Part shown: positions 1 through 6,425 of the stretch, one piece after another
Numbering within the stretch: position 1 is the stretch's first letter
How the letters are laid out: each line of letters begins with the position of its first letter
The notes under the pieces: generated by a model
What the model saw: only the letters and a program-made list of their open reading frames with translations
The model's database searches: none
Told to the model about the DNA's origin: nothing
NCBI GenBank assembly: GCA_965365445.1
Contig: CBDUBS010000079.1
Location: forward strand, 1 to 15,438
Origin: CBDUBS01 sp965365445
Lineage (GTDB): Bacteria > Bacteroidota > Rhodothermia > Rhodothermales > DASSAV01
Direction: 5' to 3'
Length of the DNA stretch: 15,438 bases
Program-made: the position numbers and the translations under genes

Positions 1-828
1 GTCCCCGGGTGGTCCGTCAAGGCATCGTATACCGACCTGACCCAGTACGTTCACCTGCTCACCGGCAGCGGACTTGGCCTGCCGACGGACCTGTGGGTGC
101 CGAGCACGCCTGCCATCCCTCCGCAGCGTAGCCGGCAACTGGCGCTCGGTTTGGCGCATACCTTTCGGCATTGGCCGGTAGAATTGAGCATCGAAGGATA
201 TTACAAGCCGATGCGCGGCCTGATCGAGTACGCAGAGGGAGCGACGGTTTTCGGCGCCAGCAGCCGCTGGGAAGACGAGGTGGTCGTGGGTCGTGGAACG
301 TCGTATGGGATGGAAGTGATGCTGCACAAAAAAAGCGGCCGAACGACGGGATGGATCGCTTATACGCTTTCCCGAACGGATCGCCTCTTCCCGGATATCG
401 ACGGCGGCCGGCCCTTTCCGTTTCGTTACGACCGCCGGCACGACGTAGCCGTGACGGCTACCCGGGCCTTTTTGCGTCGGACCTTGTCGGCGGCCTGGGT
501 GTTCGGAACGGGCAATGCGGTCAGCCTTGCGGGGGCCCAGTACTACGAGCAGGGAGAAATCGTCCGGGTGTATGCCCGCCGAAACGGGTACCGGATGCCG
601 CCATATCATCGGCTGGATTTGAGCGTGCACACGCCTCGGCGTCGGGGTAAGGACGAACTCACATTCAGCCTCTACAACGTATACAACCGGAAGAACCCGT
701 TTCTGCTCTTTACGGAGGAGAAGACGGAATTTCATCCCTCCCGGGGTTTGCACAACTTCCGGACCGATGTGAAACAGGTCAGCGTATTTCCGCTCATCCC
801 CTCGGTCAGTTATGCGTTCAGTTTTTGA
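1..828 (+). CDS. TonB-dependent outer-membrane receptor, C-terminal part (5' end outside window)
   Basis: The reading frame is open from base 1 to the TGA at 826-828 and gives 275 residues, so this is the 3' part of a longer gene. What is visible looks like beta-barrel: alternating aromatic/polar strands such as WSVKASYTDLTQYVHLLT, LALGLAHTFRHWPVELSIEGYYK and LTFSLYNVYNRKNPF, ending in the aromatic SYAFSF expected of an outer-membrane barrel's last strand. The stretch GSGLGLPTDLWVPSTPAIPPQRS is typical of the extracellular loop and next strand in Bacteroidota TonB-dependent receptors. The family takes up large substrates across the outer membrane using TonB/ExbBD energy. The plug domain and any carboxypeptidase-like N-terminal domain are not in the window, so the substrate cannot be inferred. 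The gene overlaps the downstream DUF4249-type lipoprotein gene by 17 bases, a pairing common in Bacteroidota. An in-frame GTG at 97 could be mistaken for a start but lies inside the barrel. Confidence 0.88.
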   Translation, partial: VPGWSVKASYTDLTQYVHLLTGSGLGLPTDLWVPSTPAIPPQRSRQLALGLAHTFRHWPVELSIEGYYKPMRGLIEYAEGATVFGASSRWEDEVVVGRGTSYGMEVMLHKKSGRTTGWIAYTLSRTDRLFPDIDGGRPFPFRYDRRHDVAVTATRAFLRRTLSAAWVFGTGNAVSLAGAQYYEQGEIVRVYARRNGYRMPPYHRLDLSVHTPRRRGKDELTFSLYNVYNRKNPFLLFTEEKTEFHPSRGLHNFRTDVKQVSVFPLIPSVSYAFSF

Positions 829-2038
829 TGGAGCGGGGCGGCGTTTGCTGCCGCTGCTCGTGCTGTTTGGGATGGGGTGCGAATCCGTCATCGACTTCGA
901 CTTCGACGCTCAGGAGCCGCGCCTTGTTATTCAAGGGATATTCCTGCCGGATGAGGCCTGGCATGTGGTAGTGCAGCGCACGGTATCGCCGGGCGAGGTG
1001 GCGCCGGGCTACCCCCTTCCGGTTGATGGGGCCGAAGTGACCATCCGGGGAGATGACGGGTCACTGATTCGGCTTGCCCCGCAAGGCGGCGGGATGTATA
1101 CGGCCCCGGAAGCCCCTCGGGTAGGGGTGGGGTATACGCTGGAAGCGGTCGCGGAGGGGTTTTCGCCGGTTCGGGCGGAGGACCGGATTCCGGAACTGTT
1201 TTTCGAGCCGGGCTGGCCTGTACCTTACCCGAGCCCTCGCCTTCGGTTCGATATCCCGCTCCGTGACGACCCGGCTCAGGAAAACTACTACGAAGTCATC
1301 CTGCTCACCGAAATCCGGCAGCCCATCTCTTTCACGCTGTTGAACCCGGAGTTAGATGAGCAATTGAGAATGCAGGTCTTTTCCGACGTATTCGAACCGG
1401 GCACGTCGCGGCCCTACGTCAGGAGCGCCCTGCTGAACGACCGCACTTTCAACGGCCGAGAGATCGTACTCAAGCTGGAAGCCGACATGGAGGTTTCCAA
1501 TGCGTCGGTATGGGTCCGGGTGGTAAGCGAAGCGTATTACCGGTACATGCTGAGCCGCAGACGAAGCCGGATTACAGAGGAAAGCCTTTTCGTAGAACCC
1601 GTACCGGTTCGCTCCAACGTCGAAGGAGGTCAGGGCATCTTCGCGGGTTACTCGTCGTTTACGTTCGGGGGGGTGTCCGAATCCATCCATCGGTACCAGA
1701 CAACAGGACGCTACCGGCTTGTGAATTTCGAGGGAGAATGGAAAGGAGAGCCTTTCAGTTACCGCGACCCGCGAGCGTATCTGGAGCTGTTGCCCGACTT
1801 TACTGCCCGAGGGGCTGTGCCGGCCCTCGATGAGGACGGCTCGCTCCGGCTCGAAGCGTTTTCCGGGGGCTATTCGATGGATGCCGATGTGGTGACGCTA
1901 TACGTAAACTCACCCACGCTCCACGGCGCGGTATTTCGGCAGACGTTCAACGAAACGGGTCAGGGCTCAAACCTCAGTTCGGGCGTCTCACCGGATCATC
2001 TCAACACGCTGTTCATCCGGTTTTTGCAAGCGAAGTGA
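812..2038 (+). CDS. DUF4249-type lipoprotein, partner of TonB-dependent receptor
   Basis: The 408-residue product starts with a basic N-terminus (RR at 10-11), a hydrophobic stretch and a lipobox LFGMGC with the lipidated Cys at residue 23, so it should be an exported lipoprotein. The mature start, CESVIDFDFDAQEPRLVIQG, followed by an Ig-like beta-rich region (VDGAEVTIRGDDGSL, MYTAPEAPRVGVGYTLEA), matches my memory of DUF4249 proteins, which Bacteroidota commonly encode next to a TonB-dependent receptor. The central and C-terminal parts are beta-rich with no catalytic motif that I recognise. ATG 812 lies 17 bases inside the receptor gene in another frame, which suggests translational coupling. 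The ATG at 828, touching the receptor stop, is out of frame. By analogy with SusD-like pairs the protein may cap the receptor or bind its substrate at the cell surface; that role is inferred. The family call rests on the signature start and context. Confidence 0.8.
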   Translation: MRSVFDGAGRRLLPLLVLFGMGCESVIDFDFDAQEPRLVIQGIFLPDEAWHVVVQRTVSPGEVAPGYPLPVDGAEVTIRGDDGSLIRLAPQGGGMYTAPEAPRVGVGYTLEAVAEGFSPVRAEDRIPELFFEPGWPVPYPSPRLRFDIPLRDDPAQENYYEVILLTEIRQPISFTLLNPELDEQLRMQVFSDVFEPGTSRPYVRSALLNDRTFNGREIVLKLEADMEVSNASVWVRVVSEAYYRYMLSRRRSRITEESLFVEPVPVRSNVEGGQGIFAGYSSFTFGGVSESIHRYQTTGRYRLVNFEGEWKGEPFSYRDPRAYLELLPDFTARGAVPALDEDGSLRLEAFSGGYSMDADVVTLYVNSPTLHGAVFRQTFNETGQGSNLSSGVSPDHLNTLFIRFLQAK

Positions 2039-2306
2039 ACGGATGGATTCACCTTCCCCGGGACCCATCTCGAAGCGGGCCCTGAACCTCGATATCGCAT
2101 CGGGACTCTGGCTGCTAACGACTGGCATATTCTCGGGTGGCAACCTTTGTTGGGGAGCAGTATGGCCTCTTTCAGTCATATCTTCCGAGCGGTTTGAACA
2201 GCCGGTCCGATCTTTTTCGCAATTCAACAAAAAATCGGTACCGCTGCTGAATCTCCGGTTTACCGAGAGGGTTCTCGGTTGACCAAACGTACGAGTTAAC
2301 AGCCGT
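2039..2306. promoter_or_regulatory. Intergenic region before the PAS histidine kinase
   Basis: This 268-base gap looks less GC-rich than its surroundings, particularly at 2160-2290. A possible -7 box TATCTTCC lies at 2179-2186, but there is no convincing -33 element at the right distance. A short stem (GTGAA at 2035-2039 with TTCAC at 2048-2052) straddles the end of the lipoprotein gene but has no T-tract. A 79-codon frame (2043-2282) runs through the gap in the kinase's frame and stops at the TGA at 2280-2282. It shows no recognisable domain and I do not call it a gene. Confidence 0.35.
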
Positions 2307-4271
2307 GTGTGGCAGTCGGCTATGGGAGATATCGAGCAGGAAGAAGGACGTTTCCGCGCATTGTTCGAGAGCATGACGCAGGGGGTGGTGTATCAGGACG
2401 CCGGGGGGCAAATCACGGCGGCCAACCCGGCGGCGCAGGAGCTGCTCGGCCTCAGTCTGGATGAGCTGCGGGGGCGCGCATCGCCCGACCCGCGCTGGCG
2501 GGCCACCGACGAGCAAGGACGAGATTTCCCCGGGGACCGGCACCCGGCTATGGTGGCTTTACGAACAGGCGAGGTGGTGCGTGGAACGGTGATGGGTGTA
2601 TTCAACCCCCGCGCCGGGGAACACCGCTGGCTGCTGGTGGATGCCGTTCCCCAGTTTCGGGACGGAGCGACGAAACCGCACGAAGTGTACACGTTGTTCA
2701 TCGACATCACTTACAGGAAGCAGATGGAGGAGGCAGTCCGGGAGCGCGAGGAACAGACGCGCTTCATGGCGGAGGTGATGCCGCAGATGGGATGGACGAC
2801 CGCCGCCGACGGCCGTCATGAGTACTTCAACCGCCGCTGGTACGAGTTCACGGGCGCCGAACCGGGAGAGACCGACGGATGGGAGTGGGCGAGCCGGCTG
2901 CATCCCGAGGACCGCGAGCGGGCGCTGGCCGTCTGGCGCCGCTCGCTCGAAACCGGCGATCCGTACGAAGTGGAATACCGGCTGCATCGGCATGACGGAG
3001 TGTACCGCCGGCAGCTCGCCCGGGCCATGCCGCGCCGGAATGAAGAAAACGAGGTTATCCAGTGGGTAGGCACCTGCACCGACATCCACGATCATCTCGA
3101 AGCCGCCGAAGCCCTTCGGCAGAGTGAAGCCCGCTTGCGGCGCATGGTGAACTCCGGACTCCTCGGGGTGCTCTACTGGGACGACCGGGGCCGGATAACC
3201 GATGCCAACGATACCTTCCTGGGCATGATCGGGTACTCCCGCGAGCAGCTCGAAGGAAATGCCATCGAATGGGCGGCCCTCACACCCGCCGAGTACGCCC
3301 CGCTCGACGAGCAGGCCGGGCGCGAGTTGCAGGCTGCCGGCGTCAGCGGGCTGTACGAAAAGGAGATCATCCGAAAGGACGGAGTGCGTGTGCCCCTGCT
3401 GGTGGGGGCGGCGATGCTCGACGAAACTCGCCGCGACGGAATGGCCTTTACCCTCGACATTACCCGGCAGAAACGGTTCGAGACGGAGCTTCGGGCGTTC
3501 AACGAATCGCTCGAAGAACGCATCGAGGAGCGTACCGTCGAGATCGAGCGGGTGAACCGGGAGCTCATGCTTCGCAACCGGGAGCTACAGGACTTTGCCT
3601 ACGTCGCCTCGCACGACTTGCAGGAACCTCTGCGAAAGATTCAGGCATTCTCCGGCATCATCGGAGCGGAGTACCGCCACGCCCTGGATGATGAGGCCCT
3701 GCACTACCTGGAGCGCATTCAGGACGCCGCCTCCCGGATGACCAGCCTCATTCGCGACCTGCTGGCTTTCTCGCGGGTGGCTACCCGGGGGGAGGCTTTT
3801 GTCCGGATCGACCTGAAGCAGATTGTTCAGGATGTACTGTCGGATCTGGAGGTACGCATTCAGGACACCGGGGCCGACATTGAGGTGCATCCGCTCCCGG
3901 AGATAGAGGCCGATCCGACACAGATGCAACAACTGTTTCAGAACCTGATCGCCAACGCGCTCAAGTTCCATCGGCCCGAGGCGGCTCCGCACATCGTCGT
4001 TTCGGCGCCAACCCCTTCGGATGCAACGGATTTCGTACGGATCATCGTCCGCGATAACGGCATCGGGTTTGACGAAAAGTACCTTGACCGCATTTTCTCC
4101 CCTTTCCAGCGCCTGCATGGGCGCGGCGAGTACGAAGGAACCGGCATGGGCCTGGCTATTTGCCGCCGTATCGTGGAGCGCCATCACGGCCGCATCGGGG
4201 CGACGAGCGCGCCGGGCAGCGGAAGCACGTTCATCGTAGAACTGCCGGTGCGGAACCGGCTCGCTGGTTGA
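2307..4271 (+). CDS. Soluble sensor histidine kinase with three PAS domains
   Basis: The 654-residue protein has no signal peptide or membrane segment, so it should sense cytoplasmic or diffusible cues. There are three PAS/PAC units: about 12-138 (FRALFESMTQGVVYQDAGGQ), 147-265 (MGWTTAADGRHEYFNRRWYE, with the PAC region ending IQWVGTCTDIHD) and 272-388 (GVLYWDDRGRITDANDTFLG). A helical linker (390-425) leads to a HisKA domain with the H-box DFAYVASHDLQEPLRK, His436 being the phosphoacceptor; this variant is common in phytochrome-like kinases. The HATPase domain has N-box Asn546/Asn550, G1 box DNGIG (583-587), and the F and G2 region SPFQRLHG...GTGMGLAI (598-618). There is no receiver domain and no response regulator next to it, so it is an orphan kinase. 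The start is uncertain: GTG 2307 gives the longest form, ATG 2322 is five codons later, and an in-frame TGA at 2280 bars anything further upstream. Neither start has a clear ribosome binding site. Confidence 0.9.
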   Translation: MWQSAMGDIEQEEGRFRALFESMTQGVVYQDAGGQITAANPAAQELLGLSLDELRGRASPDPRWRATDEQGRDFPGDRHPAMVALRTGEVVRGTVMGVFNPRAGEHRWLLVDAVPQFRDGATKPHEVYTLFIDITYRKQMEEAVREREEQTRFMAEVMPQMGWTTAADGRHEYFNRRWYEFTGAEPGETDGWEWASRLHPEDRERALAVWRRSLETGDPYEVEYRLHRHDGVYRRQLARAMPRRNEENEVIQWVGTCTDIHDHLEAAEALRQSEARLRRMVNSGLLGVLYWDDRGRITDANDTFLGMIGYSREQLEGNAIEWAALTPAEYAPLDEQAGRELQAAGVSGLYEKEIIRKDGVRVPLLVGAAMLDETRRDGMAFTLDITRQKRFETELRAFNESLEERIEERTVEIERVNRELMLRNRELQDFAYVASHDLQEPLRKIQAFSGIIGAEYRHALDDEALHYLERIQDAASRMTSLIRDLLAFSRVATRGEAFVRIDLKQIVQDVLSDLEVRIQDTGADIEVHPLPEIEADPTQMQQLFQNLIANALKFHRPEAAPHIVVSAPTPSDATDFVRIIVRDNGIGFDEKYLDRIFSPFQRLHGRGEYEGTGMGLAICRRIVERHHGRIGATSAPGSGSTFIVELPVRNRLAG

Positions 4272-4291
4272 GCCCGATTCCGCACCGGCAG
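4242..4291. terminator. Long hairpin across the kinase stop codon, probable bidirectional terminator
   Basis: CTGCCGGTGCGGAA at 4242-4255 is perfectly complementary to TTCCGCACCGGCAG at 4278-4291. Inside it a second stem pairs GGCTC (4258-4262) with GAGCC (4270-4274) around a 7-base loop. The left arm lies in the last codons of the kinase gene and the TGA stop (4269-4271) is in the apical part. It sits between two convergent genes, the next ending at 4324 on the other strand, which is where a bidirectional terminator is expected. Neither strand has a T-tract after the stem, so it is not a canonical intrinsic terminator. It may instead stall polymerase or protect mRNA 3' ends. Confidence 0.55.
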
Positions 4292-4323
4292 GGTAGGGGA
4301 TGCCCCCGGGTATGCTGAGTGTT

Positions 4324-5076
4324 TCAGATCCGGGTGGCGGTGTACTGTCCTCGCGGCCCCTGGATGGTCAGCACGGCCGCTGCACCCGGCTGCTCCTGTT
4401 CGAAACGTATCCAGCAGGGAGTGTCTGACTGCGCTTCGGTCGGCATACCGGGGACGGGCGCCGCCACGACCGCCAGGGCTTCTTTGCGTGCAACCGGGTA
4501 GGTCGTAACGAGCTTGCCGTCCTTCCACACGAACCGGAGTTCCACCAGCTTGTTCTGGAACTGGACCAGCGCGAAGGACTGCCGGCGGTGGTTGGAGGCG
4601 GCCGAGGTATTCAGCATCGTATACGACTGGATAGGGCCATAGCCGGTTTCCAGGGTAGAAATCATCCGTTGAATGTCGGCGAACACCTTCTCATCGTCCC
4701 CGACCGCTTTACGATGCGCATCCGCTTCTCCGGCCGCCCAGCCGTTCAGGATGCCTTGCGTCTGGAGGGTCGTTTTGTTGAGCGAGGTATTCGCCTGTTC
4801 GGCCGTCAGCATTTCGTATGCCTCGATTCCCTCGCTCGACAGGATGAGCCGCCGGCCGTCGGTTTGCACGCTGATCACCAGGCCGCCCGGAAGGCGGTAA
4901 TCCCCGACGTATTCGGTCAGCAGTGCTTTGTGATTGACCTGCGTACCGGCCGTCGGCGCAGGGTAGTTCTCTACCAGGGCGTACAGGTTGGACTGGGCGT
5001 GAACCTGACCCAGAGGGATCAGGACGATCAGGGTGAGAACGGTCCCGATGTGTTTCGTGATCGAAGATGCTTTCAT
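4324..5076 (-). CDS. Secreted protein with DUF3471-like domain
   Basis: The 250-residue product starts at the ATG at 5076-5074, which follows a good ribosome binding site (GGAGGA, complement of 5081-5086). The frame stays open upstream to 5247, but that extension is proline/glycine-rich and would bury the signal peptide, so the shorter start is preferred. Residues 1-27 are a Sec signal peptide (MKASSITKHI, a hydrophobic core, then PLGQVHA with cleavage before Q28). Residues about 52-91 (LTEYVGDYRLPGGLVISVQT...ILSSEGIEAYEML) resemble DUF3471, the small beta domain often attached to serine beta-lactamase-like hydrolases, but no hydrolase domain is present. The region around 133-195 (DIQRMISTLETGYGPIQSYT...FVWKDGKLVTTYPV) looks like a small alpha+beta fold. 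Its function is unknown. It is the last gene of the minus-strand block and has its own operator-promoter upstream (5142-5204), so it is probably a target of the adjacent response regulator. Confidence 0.78.
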   Translation of the reverse strand: MKASSITKHIGTVLTLIVLIPLGQVHAQSNLYALVENYPAPTAGTQVNHKALLTEYVGDYRLPGGLVISVQTDGRRLILSSEGIEAYEMLTAEQANTSLNKTTLQTQGILNGWAAGEADAHRKAVGDDEKVFADIQRMISTLETGYGPIQSYTMLNTSAASNHRRQSFALVQFQNKLVELRFVWKDGKLVTTYPVARKEALAVVAAPVPGMPTEAQSDTPCWIRFEQEQPGAAAVLTIQGPRGQYTATRI

Positions 5077-5090
5077 GATGTCCTCCGTTT

Positions 5091-5128
5091 GTACCGTGTT
5101 GGGGGGAAGTGCTTTTGATACACGGTAC
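5091..5128 (-). promoter_or_regulatory. Inverted repeat in the leader of the secreted-protein gene
   Basis: GTACCGTGT at 5091-5099 and ACACGGTAC at 5120-5128 form a perfect 9-bp stem with a 20-base loop. It lies between the inferred -7 box (5142-5149) and the ribosome binding site (5081-5086), so it would be in the 5' untranslated region, ending only a few bases from the ribosome binding site. It could be an mRNA hairpin affecting translation or stability, or a dyad operator for another regulator. The sequence alone does not decide between these. Confidence 0.4.
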
Positions 5129-5141
5129 GGGAGGGTCCCTG

Positions 5142-5173
5142 CGAAGATGTAATGGGTTCGTCCCGGGTTGTCA
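5142..5173 (-). promoter_or_regulatory. Probable promoter of the secreted-protein gene
   Basis: On the minus strand CATCTTCG (complement of 5142-5149) resembles the Bacteroidota -7 box TAnnTTTG. It lies 18 bases downstream of a TGACAA hexamer (5168-5173) that occupies the -33 position. The same arrangement occurs before the lipoprotein gene. The predicted leader is roughly 60 bases long. The identification is by similarity and spacing only. Confidence 0.45.
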
Positions 5174-5204
5174 GGCGGGGGTAATGCGTTGTCACCGATT
5201 GTCA
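5168..5204 (-). promoter_or_regulatory. Triple-hexamer operator A (TGACAA x3), probable response-regulator box
   Basis: Read on the plus strand, TTGTCA occurs at 5168, 5189 and 5199, so the start-to-start spacing is 21 and 10 bp, close to two and one helical turns. The distal pair forms TTGTCACCGATTGTCA (5189-5204). The same 16-mer and the same third hexamer at the same distance recur at 6389-6425. Direct repeats at one-turn spacing are the usual binding sites of OmpR/PhoB-family regulators, and such a regulator is encoded at 6413-7111. The distal half overlaps the last codons and stop of the lipoprotein gene. Confidence 0.7.
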
Positions 5205-6337
5205 CGCCGCCGACGCCCTCGCGAGAGAACCCACCACCCTGCCCCAACCACGAGCGCCCAGAAAACGAGCGGCTGACGAAAGAAGCCGAAGAATGCCAGG
5301 ACGGAGTCCCTGAGCCGCGCCCATATCCGCTCGGCGCCCCCGTCCGGCCTTTCGCGATCTTTCGTGAGGCTGCGTTGCGTCACGAACCCGACCGGGCCTT
5401 CGTGGATGCCTCCTCCGCCCATCCGGTCGAATACCCGCACGGCGAGCACGTTCTTCTCTCCGAACCGATAAACGTTTCGGGGAGGGATATAGACCCGTTC
5501 GGTCTGCCAGGTCCAATCGTCGTCCTGGTGGTTACCCACGTTGCCGGTGCGCCCGATCCGCCGCCCGTTCAGATAGGCTTCGTCTACGTCGTCGATCTTT
5601 CCGAGCAGCAGGGCAAGGTCCTCTCGCCTCAGCGAATCCGGCAGGTAGAATACGTGCCGGTACCATCCGAACCCGTCGTATCCCTCGAATCCCTGCGGCT
5701 CCCACGGAGCCGGGACCGTTACGGTGGTCCATCCCTCACGGGATACGAAGCGTTCTTTCCACGCCGGATCGTCGCCTGTACGGAAAAGCCAGTTGCCGCT
5801 CAAGTCGACGAGCGGCGCCGGTACGTCTGCCGGTTCGATAATCGTCAGGCTGCCTTCCAGGATGCCTCCTTCCAGGCGTTCGTCATATACCCTTACCGCC
5901 AGCACGTTGTCGCCCTGGTTGAGCAGGACGGAGGGCAAAAGGTACGATCGGAACCGGTCGTACGCCGTCTTGTACTCGGGAGGCATGTGCCCGGTAGCCC
6001 CGATGAGGCGTCCGTTCAGGTATACCTCGTCCACGTCATCGATCCGGCCAAGATCTACGTAAAGCGGACCGAAACCCTCCTCCGGGTTCAGGACGAAATG
6101 TTTCCGGTACCATGCGTAGCCGTCATACCCGGCGTATCCTTCGTTCTCCCAGGCCGAAGGGACGGCGACGGCGTCCCATTCCGAATCGTCCAGATCGGGC
6201 GCAGCCCATTGTCGCTCGTCGCCGATATGGAACAGCCAGTTGCCGGCGAGGTCCAGAATGATCCTGTCGGTCGGCGGCTCGTCCACGATCGACCGGCACC
6301 CTCCGATCAGAACCAGCAGGAGAAGCACGACGGGCAT
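5192..6337 (-). CDS. Lipoprotein with two tandem GH2-type sugar-binding jelly rolls and a C-terminal membrane helix
   Basis: The 381-residue product begins with a very short signal (MPVVLLLLVLIGGC, lipid Cys14) that lacks the usual basic N-terminus; an in-frame TGA at 6392-6394 and the absence of other start codons exclude a longer form. Two homologous domains follow, about 27-167 and 176-320. Each has the order LAGNWLF/LSGNWLF, VPSAWENEGYAGYDG/VPAPWEPQGFEGYDG, GRIDDVDEVYLNG/GKIDDVDEAYLNG and NVLAVRVYD/NVLAVRVFD. This is the pattern of the N-terminal galactose-binding-like domain of family 2 glycoside hydrolases, but there is no catalytic barrel. Residues 355-371 (QPLVFWALVVGAGWWVL) form a membrane helix followed by SRGRRRRDNR. 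A carbohydrate-binding protein held at both ends in the inner membrane, with its domains in the periplasm, is the likeliest topology. An operator-promoter (6362-6425) lies directly upstream, so the response regulator probably controls it. Its ligand and role are unknown. Confidence 0.82.
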   Translation of the reverse strand: MPVVLLLLVLIGGCRSIVDEPPTDRIILDLAGNWLFHIGDERQWAAPDLDDSEWDAVAVPSAWENEGYAGYDGYAWYRKHFVLNPEEGFGPLYVDLGRIDDVDEVYLNGRLIGATGHMPPEYKTAYDRFRSYLLPSVLLNQGDNVLAVRVYDERLEGGILEGSLTIIEPADVPAPLVDLSGNWLFRTGDDPAWKERFVSREGWTTVTVPAPWEPQGFEGYDGFGWYRHVFYLPDSLRREDLALLLGKIDDVDEAYLNGRRIGRTGNVGNHQDDDWTWQTERVYIPPRNVYRFGEKNVLAVRVFDRMGGGGIHEGPVGFVTQRSLTKDRERPDGGAERIWARLRDSVLAFFGFFRQPLVFWALVVGAGWWVLSRGRRRRDNR

Positions 6338-6361
6338 GGCAAAACGGGGTTCGTTGCAACC

Positions 6362-6394
6362 GGAAAATAAGCCGCTCCGGTCGGTCCGTTGTCA
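6362..6394 (-). promoter_or_regulatory. Probable promoter of the jelly-roll lipoprotein gene
   Basis: On the minus strand TATTTTCC (complement of 6362-6369) fits a TAnnTT-type -7 box. It lies 19 bases downstream of a TGACAA hexamer (6389-6394) in the -33 position. The leader to the ATG at 6337 would be about 20-25 bases. The layout matches the promoter of the secreted-protein gene to within one base of spacing. Confidence 0.45.
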
Positions 6395-6425
6395 CGGCTC
6401 CGCGATAGATTGTCACCGATTGTCA
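6389..6425 (-). promoter_or_regulatory. Triple-hexamer operator B (TGACAA x3), probable response-regulator box
   Basis: Read on the plus strand, TTGTCA occurs at 6389, 6410 and 6420, with start-to-start spacing of 21 and 10 bp, exactly as in operator A. The distal pair TTGTCACCGATTGTCA (6410-6425) is identical to the one at 5189-5204. The 15 bases between the second and third hexamers are unrelated between the two copies, so only the hexamers and the 4-base CCGA spacer are conserved. The array overlaps the final codons and stop of the response-regulator gene (stop at 6413-6415) and lies 52-88 bases upstream of the lipoprotein start. Confidence 0.72.

Noticed and set aside
2043..2282. 79-codon plus-strand frame between the DUF4249-type gene and the kinase, in the kinase's frame and ended by a single TGA
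   Set aside because: I considered a small gene or a broken N-terminal extension of the kinase. The translation has no recognisable domain, the base composition drifts away from the coding neighbours, there is no ribosome binding site, and the first PAS domain starts properly after 2307.
5077..5247. Upstream extension of the secreted-protein frame to 5247
   Set aside because: The extension would place 57 residues before a clear Sec signal peptide, crosses the operator and the inverted repeat, and bypasses a good GGAGGA ribosome binding site at 5081-5086.
5168..6370. 400-codon plus-strand frame opposite the jelly-roll lipoprotein
   Set aside because: It is the antisense shadow of a gene with clear domains and lipobox. 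Its translation is proline/valine-rich without any motif.
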